Below, one piece after another: positions 59,133-64,000 of a stretch of 64,000 bases of DNA (positions within the stretch are counted from its first letter, which is position 1; every line of letters begins with the position of its first letter). Source of the DNA: Anianabacter salinae (lineage in GTDB: Bacteria; Pseudomonadota; Alphaproteobacteria; Rhodobacterales; Rhodobacteraceae); the NCBI RefSeq assembly GCF_019061145.1, contig NZ_JAHQZS010000006.1:1-64000 (forward strand). Reading direction: 5' to 3'. The position numbers and the translations under genes are program-made. The notes beneath the pieces were generated by a model, which worked only from the letters and a program-made list of their open reading frames with translations, was not told the DNA's origin and did not search any database.

Positions 59133-62033
59133 ATGACGCAGTCATCTCGGCTTGGTTTATCTTTTGATTCACTGATACTGGCCCCGCGTCGTGCTATCCT
59201 TCCGATCCTGCTCGCTGCTTGTGCTGCGGTCTCGCCAATGTCCTCCAGCGCGCAGACGAAGGGAATCCTTCAGCAAGGCGACGCGGTGGTCACGGCATTC
59301 TCGGGCGTCACGCAGTGGCGGCACCCCGATGGGGCTGACCCGGTCGATTACCAGATCATCAACCAGCAGGGCGTGACCTTGCAGGTCTTTGCGCTGTCAC
59401 AGATGTTCGGCGTGGACGATGCCCGCCAGATCCCGGTCGAGCGCGGGTTTGCTGCCTCTGCCGCTCAGATTGGCCAGGTGTTCGGCGTAACGCTTGATGA
59501 TGGGCTAGACGCGGCCGGGAAGCCCGGCGCACCCAATCTCTATGCCACGGCAACATCGGCCTTCGGTCTGCAGCTTCTGCTCGAGACCGATACCGAGGTG
59601 ACGCGCACGAAGACGGGCGGCGTGGGCGTCCGGTTCATGCAAGGGCAGTTCGGCGCAGAGGACGGCGCGGGACCGGGCACGATCTGGAAGGTCGACGGGG
59701 CGACCGGCGTGATCTCGATGTTCGCGAACGTCACGCTGAACGGGGTCGAGAATTCGGGGCCTGCGCTTGGCAACATCACTTTCGATCCGATCAGCCGCAG
59801 GCTGTTCGTCTCGGACCTTCAAACCGGGATGATCCACGGATTCGGGCTCGACGGGCGCGAGGTCGATCAGTTCGACCATGGCGTCCTTGCCCGAACGGCG
59901 ACCCGGCTTGTTCCCGTGGCGCATGATCCGGCCCGGCGGATTGCGCTGACCGATCCCGGTTTTCTTGCAAACGAACCAGCGACCTGGGGATTTGCCCTGC
60001 CCGAGCGACAGGTCTGGGGCCTTGCCGTGCGCGACCGCCGACTGTTTTACTCCGTCAGCGCCGGACCCGAGATCTGGTCGGTCGGACTGGCGCTCGATGG
60101 CACGATCCAGAAGGACGCGCGCGTCGAGATCCGGGTCGTCGCCCCGGTGGCCGATCCGGTCACCGACATCACGTTCGATGCAGACGGGTCGATGTTCCTG
60201 GCACAGCGCGGCGCCGAGGCGGCAGCCTATGACTACACCAGCCTTGCGACGCCAGAACGCGCTTCGGTGCTGGTCTACACGGGCAAGAAGCGCCCCGACG
60301 GCACCTATGAGTGGGCGGCCGACGCAGGTGAGTATCCGGTCGGATTCCAGGGCGAGAACCGCAACACCAACGGCGGCGTGGCGCTTGGTTACGGCTATTA
60401 CCCCGACGGCTTCATCAAGTACGATTCCTGCGAGGCGATGGTCTGGTCCACCGGCGAGATGCTGCGTGAGAGCGCCGAGCATGCTGCACGCCTGGGCGAT
60501 CCGGGCGTGGTCCACGGGCTTCAGGGCACCGACAAGACGCTGATCAAGCCGGCGAACGTCCCGCCCTTCAAGTCCTACCACATCGACTATGACGAACTGT
60601 ACACCGACGACATGTTCCACGGCCACATGGGCGACGTGGCGATCTGGGCCAAGTGCGGCAACGCCATCGGCGCGACCAGCACAGGCGGCTCCAGCGAGAC
60701 CCCCATCGACGTCGCGGGCAAGCCGATCAAGCCCACGGTTCCGGTCGGCTGGACACCCCGGGTGCCGGGCCAGCCCGACATCAAGATCTCCAAGACCTGC
60801 TCTCCCGCGGCCTTCGGCGGCGCGCTGCAATGCACCGTGACGCTTATCAACGTGGGCGATGTGGAACCTGCGGCACGCGTCGGTTTCACCGATCTTGCGA
60901 CGCCTGACTTCGGTGTGGCGGGGGGCGGCTTTCCGCTGGTGTTGCTGGACGCCGGGCTTTCGGATCCGAACTGGGTCTGCTCGCCGCTTCCGGCAACGTC
61001 GCTGACCTGCTCGATCGCCGGAGCGGCGTTGACGCCGGGCAAGGCGCAGTCGGTCAACGTGGTGGTCGACATCTCGGCCATCGCGTCGCAGCCCGGCTGG
61101 CAACTGACCAACAGCGCCACCCTGTCGACGAACGGCACCAAGGCCACCGCCACCGTTGGCGACACGCTGGTCCTCAGCAAGACGGCGCCCGCAACCTGCC
61201 GCGCGGACGAGGTGTGCACCTTCACCATCTCGATGACCAACTTCGGGCTAAGCACCTTTTCAGGAACCTTGGCGTTCAGCGACGATCTGAACATTGACGG
61301 TCAGCTTGCCTCGGGGGTCGTCGTCGACGGTGTGTTCCCGAGCCAGGGCTGCAGCATCCCCAGTGGTGGCAACCTGCCGCTGGAGTGGGAATGCCCGATC
61401 ACCATTCCGTCTTTCGGCATCAAGACCTTCGAAGTCGACATGTTCATACCCAAGCTGTCCGGGCCTGCGGCGGGATCGGTTCCGGCACGCAACTGCGTGG
61501 TTGCGACCAGCCCGTTCCTGGCGCCTGCGTCGAACATCGGGTCTGGCCAGGGCACGTCGCCGGTGTTGTCCAACATGTTGACAGCGCCGAACCCCGCTGC
61601 CGCACCGGGCATGGTCTGCGTCGATTTCCAGATCGAGGCCGCCAACCCCGTGCTCGCGCCACCGCCCCTTGTCGGGCTGCCGAAATCGCCGTTCCCGATG
61701 CCACCGGGCCTGGGATGCAAGGGACGGCCCGAGATCGTCATCTCGTCGGTCAATCCCGGCACCTTCTCGTCGGCGGGTGTGCCCATCGACTTCGAGTACA
61801 CTGTCACCAACAAGACGAGCTGCGACATCTTCATGTTCCGGGTCTTTGAATCGCTGCCGATGACCGGGCCGATCCTGTGCGACTCTTCCGTGTCGCCGCA
61901 GCCCAGCCCGTTCGTCGGAACCTGGCTTGGCATGCTGCCGGTCAACCGCAGTGTCGTCTGCCGGAACACCCATGTCACCGTGAGCGGCACCGGCTCGATC
62001 AGCAACCAGGTCCGGCTTGACAGCAGATGGTAA
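59133..62033 (+). CDS. Large secreted protein: propeller-like N-terminal half plus DUF11/CARDB-like repeats
   Basis: About 966 residues. A signal-like segment (RRAILPILLAACAAVSPMSSSAQ) is followed by roughly 480 residues with repeated short beta segments (ISMFANVTLNGVENSGPALGNITFDPISRRLFVSDLQTGMIHGFG; LAVRDRRLFYSVSAGPEIWSVGL; VTDITFDADGSMFLAQRGA) resembling a beta-propeller. The C-terminal half has Ig-like domains of the DUF11/CARDB kind (ISKTCSPAAFGGALQCTVTLINVGDVEPAARVGFTDLATPDF; LSKTAPATCRADEVCTFTISMTNFGLSTFSGTLAFSDDL), each with paired Cys. The start is uncertain: ATG at 59112 or 59061 are upstream in frame. It is probably cell-surface or exported; function not known. It runs into the next gene, whose start may overlap its stop. 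Confidence 0.78.
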   Translation: MTQSSRLGLSFDSLILAPRRAILPILLAACAAVSPMSSSAQTKGILQQGDAVVTAFSGVTQWRHPDGADPVDYQIINQQGVTLQVFALSQMFGVDDARQIPVERGFAASAAQIGQVFGVTLDDGLDAAGKPGAPNLYATATSAFGLQLLLETDTEVTRTKTGGVGVRFMQGQFGAEDGAGPGTIWKVDGATGVISMFANVTLNGVENSGPALGNITFDPISRRLFVSDLQTGMIHGFGLDGREVDQFDHGVLARTATRLVPVAHDPARRIALTDPGFLANEPATWGFALPERQVWGLAVRDRRLFYSVSAGPEIWSVGLALDGTIQKDARVEIRVVAPVADPVTDITFDADGSMFLAQRGAEAAAYDYTSLATPERASVLVYTGKKRPDGTYEWAADAGEYPVGFQGENRNTNGGVALGYGYYPDGFIKYDSCEAMVWSTGEMLRESAEHAARLGDPGVVHGLQGTDKTLIKPANVPPFKSYHIDYDELYTDDMFHGHMGDVAIWAKCGNAIGATSTGGSSETPIDVAGKPIKPTVPVGWTPRVPGQPDIKISKTCSPAAFGGALQCTVTLINVGDVEPAARVGFTDLATPDFGVAGGGFPLVLLDAGLSDPNWVCSPLPATSLTCSIAGAALTPGKAQSVNVVVDISAIASQPGWQLTNSATLSTNGTKATATVGDTLVLSKTAPATCRADEVCTFTISMTNFGLSTFSGTLAFSDDLNIDGQLASGVVVDGVFPSQGCSIPSGGNLPLEWECPITIPSFGIKTFEVDMFIPKLSGPAAGSVPARNCVVATSPFLAPASNIGSGQGTSPVLSNMLTAPNPAAAPGMVCVDFQIEAANPVLAPPPLVGLPKSPFPMPPGLGCKGRPEIVISSVNPGTFSSAGVPIDFEYTVTNKTSCDIFMFRVFESLPMTGPILCDSSVSPQPSPFVGTWLGMLPVNRSVVCRNTHVTVSGTGSISNQVRLDSRW

Positions 62034-64000
62034 GGCAGGGGGGCCAGTCCGGCGCCGGGCGCATGCGTCTCGCCCGTGCGCGCCGTGCGCTTCACCTTCT
62101 GGTCGCGGTCCTGTGCCTTGCCCTTCCGGGTGCGGCCACGGCCCAGCCGGTCGGCGCGCCGTTCAGCACACCGGGACAGAACACCGGCGTCAGCTTTGCA
62201 CAGCGGACCGGCCCCGGCATCGTCCTTGCCCCCAGCGACAACGACGCGGTCACGATCTTTGCCTGCGCGGCGGACCGCGTTCAGGCGGATGGCACCTGCG
62301 CGCCCGAGCCTGATGGCCAACCGGGCGATGTCGCTGGCGGCACCCCCCCTGCAGGCGGCGGTGGCGGACCCGGGGGCAGAGCGCCCGGACCGACCGGCAC
62401 GTCAGCGCCTCCGGGTGTCCAGGTGCCCGTTCGTGTCTCGCTTGCGCCGGACGCTGTGCGTTCCGGCATCCAGCGTGTCGATTACGGGACCGAGGTGTTT
62501 TCGGCCAGCGGCGGGGCGGCCCCTTATCGTTTCACGCTCGGCGGCGGACAGCTTCCCGGCGGTCTGAGCCTGTCGGATGACGGCGCATTGCGCGGCATCC
62601 CGGTCGTCGAAGGCGTGTTCGAGTTCACCGTGAAGGCCGCTGACGCCAACGGCGTCGTCGGCGAAAAGGCATTCCGTATCTCGATCGTGGCTCCGGGCAT
62701 CATCAAGGCACCGCCCGCCATCGATCAGGTGACGATCACCTCCTGCCCCGAGGGGCAGATCCGCGCGGATGGAAGCTGCGGACCCGACGATATCGCCTCC
62801 GGCGGTCCCGCGCCGACCGGCGGCGGAGGCGAGGCACCGCCCACAGGCAGCGGCACACCGGCAACGCCCGGCATCCCGCCTGTCGCAACCGCCGACCCCG
62901 CGCCCCAGCCGCCGCAAATCCTGATCGTTCTTACCCCGCGCAGCCTGCGCGACGGACGCCAGCGCATCGACTATGGCCGCGAGGTGCTGGCAGCGTCCGG
63001 CGGCACCGGACCGTACAGTTTCGCCGTCTCGCAAGGCGGTCTGCCCACGGGCCTGACCCTGACGCCCGATGGCGCGCTGTCGGGGACACCCCTGGCGGAC
63101 GGCAAGTTCGGCTTCACGGTCGCCGCGCGCGATGCCCAGGGCAACATCGGGCAGCAACCCTACACCGTCGCGATCATCCCCCCGGGCGGCGTCAAGGCTC
63201 CGCCCGCAGGCGACACCATCGTCATTGGCCCGCCGCCAGAGCCGGAACCGGAGCCTGTTCCGTTGGAGCCGCTCGCGCTGGCCCCCGATACGCTTCCGCG
63301 CGGGACAACCGGCACGGCATATGGCCCGCGCGAGGTTCTCCTCAGCGGCGGCACGCCGCCCTACACCACCGTCGGAATTCCGGCACTCCCTCCGGGACTG
63401 ATCGTCACGGCGCTGGACGCCGGTGCGGGGGTTCGTATCGACGGCACACCGCTACAGGCCGGGGCCTTCGAGGGGGCGCTTGTCATCAGCGCGGTGGACG
63501 CGCGCGGCGTATCCGTCACGACCGTCTACCGCATCGACATCGACGATCCGCTGTCGATCCTTCCCGAAGGATTGCCGACCGGAACGGCGGGCGTGCCCTA
63601 TGGGCCGGTCGACGTCATCGTCGGGGGCGGCGTTCCGCCTTACACCAGCTTTGCCTCGCAGGCCTTGCCGCAGGGGATGACCGTCAGCGATCTTGGGCAG
63701 GGACGCGGCGTGCGCCTGCAGGGCACACCGGGCGCGGCGACGCGCATCGACAATGCGCTGGTCTTGAACGCGGTCGACGCGTCCGGGGCTGCCATCACCA
63801 TGGGATATGCCCTCGAGATCGTCGAAGCGGCTTGCCCCGACCCGACGATGTACCGCTTTGCGGGCCTGTGCACCTGCCGCGAAGGGATGCTCAACATCGG
63901 CGGCACCTGCACCGCGCCGGTCGAGTTGATGCCGCCATCCCTGGCCGACGGCACCAAGAACACGCCCTACCCACCGGTGCAGCTGATCGCCAGCGGCGCG
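62027..64000 (+). CDS. Secreted protein with tandem putative Ig (He_PIG-like) domains, partial
   Basis: At least 658 residues, continuing past the window edge. Signal-like LLVAVLCLALPGAATAQ, then a Cys-containing segment (FACAADRVQADGTCAPEP), a Gly/Pro-rich linker, and at least four similar domains with the pattern ASGG-xx-PYxF-x-LPxGLxL-xxDGALxGxP-xxxGxFxFTVxAxDxxG. They begin near 62500, 62985, 63330 and 63610, and a fifth starts at the edge. Two Cys-containing motifs (SCPEGQIRADGSC, and near 63870 CTCREGMLNIGGTC) repeat. Putative Ig domains of this type occur in adhesins and surface-associated proteins. The ATG at 62027 overlaps the preceding stop; ATG at 62063 is the alternative. Confidence 0.75.
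   Translation, partial: MVRQGGQSGAGRMRLARARRALHLLVAVLCLALPGAATAQPVGAPFSTPGQNTGVSFAQRTGPGIVLAPSDNDAVTIFACAADRVQADGTCAPEPDGQPGDVAGGTPPAGGGGGPGGRAPGPTGTSAPPGVQVPVRVSLAPDAVRSGIQRVDYGTEVFSASGGAAPYRFTLGGGQLPGGLSLSDDGALRGIPVVEGVFEFTVKAADANGVVGEKAFRISIVAPGIIKAPPAIDQVTITSCPEGQIRADGSCGPDDIASGGPAPTGGGGEAPPTGSGTPATPGIPPVATADPAPQPPQILIVLTPRSLRDGRQRIDYGREVLAASGGTGPYSFAVSQGGLPTGLTLTPDGALSGTPLADGKFGFTVAARDAQGNIGQQPYTVAIIPPGGVKAPPAGDTIVIGPPPEPEPEPVPLEPLALAPDTLPRGTTGTAYGPREVLLSGGTPPYTTVGIPALPPGLIVTALDAGAGVRIDGTPLQAGAFEGALVISAVDARGVSVTTVYRIDIDDPLSILPEGLPTGTAGVPYGPVDVIVGGGVPPYTSFASQALPQGMTVSDLGQGRGVRLQGTPGAATRIDNALVLNAVDASGAAITMGYALEIVEAACPDPTMYRFAGLCTCREGMLNIGGTCTAPVELMPPSLADGTKNTPYPPVQLIASGA

Noticed and set aside
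59505-61103. 532-codon minus-strand frame opposite the large secreted protein
   Set aside because: Shadow of the plus-strand gene; Arg/Ala-rich and without any motif.

Overview
The window is high-GC DNA with alphaproteobacterial gene content. The mixture of a two-permease Liv-type ABC system, an NDUFS4-type complex I accessory subunit, DeoR/Ugp-like transport, a UvrB of about 730 residues and many LysR, TetR and AraC regulators suggests a chromosome of the Rhodobacterales (Roseobacter/Paracoccus-like). No rRNA or species marker is present, so this is an inference from gene style.

Positions 1-15179 are an accessory region. It opens with an IS graveyard: the edge of an IS3 orfA, an IS21 istB tail with its terminal repeats, and an IS256 scrap. 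An MFS transporter follows, and then two directly repeated 3' halves of tRNA-Phe (2971-3031 and 15119-15179). These look like attachment-site junctions of integrated elements. The block between them holds a complete IS21-family element (istA/istB), two C-terminal remnants of a tyrosine recombinase, a HEAT-like protein, a membrane-anchored serine hydrolase, and a six-gene operon: a DeoR regulator, a Ugp-like ABC importer and a metallophosphoesterase.

Positions 15180-27354 hold a MATE exporter, then an AraC-controlled SDR/membrane protein/cupin operon. After that comes a predicted extracytoplasmic flavin redox locus: two small PepSY proteins, a DUF2271-like protein with a possible flavinylation motif, a PepSY-flavodoxin-reductase fusion and ApbE, next to a divergent two-component system. 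An 18-bp box repeated in front of the regulator gene and the redox genes suggests direct control. A tRNA-Arg(UCU) closes this segment.

Positions 27535-36763 form a catabolic regulon. A TetR regulator, enoyl-CoA hydratase, acyl-CoA ligase and two hotdog proteins on the plus strand meet a Liv-type ABC importer plus alpha/beta hydrolase on the minus strand. The same palindrome occurs in front of tetR and in front of the importer, which ties the two halves together. uvrB and the NDUFS4-like gene follow as core genes.

Positions 40290-50189 contain a detoxification-type cluster (quinone-oxidoreductase-like, GST, VOC and NmrA proteins) beside a divergent LysR gene. A second LysR gene follows, truncated by a 22-bp tandem triplication, and then three exported small proteins. 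A second two-component system (47999-50189) faces a group made of a Gly/Ser repeat secreted protein, an EF-hand protein, a small membrane protein and an RND efflux pair. The window ends with an aldo/keto reductase/TetR divergent pair and two large secreted, repeat-containing proteins, the second running off the edge.
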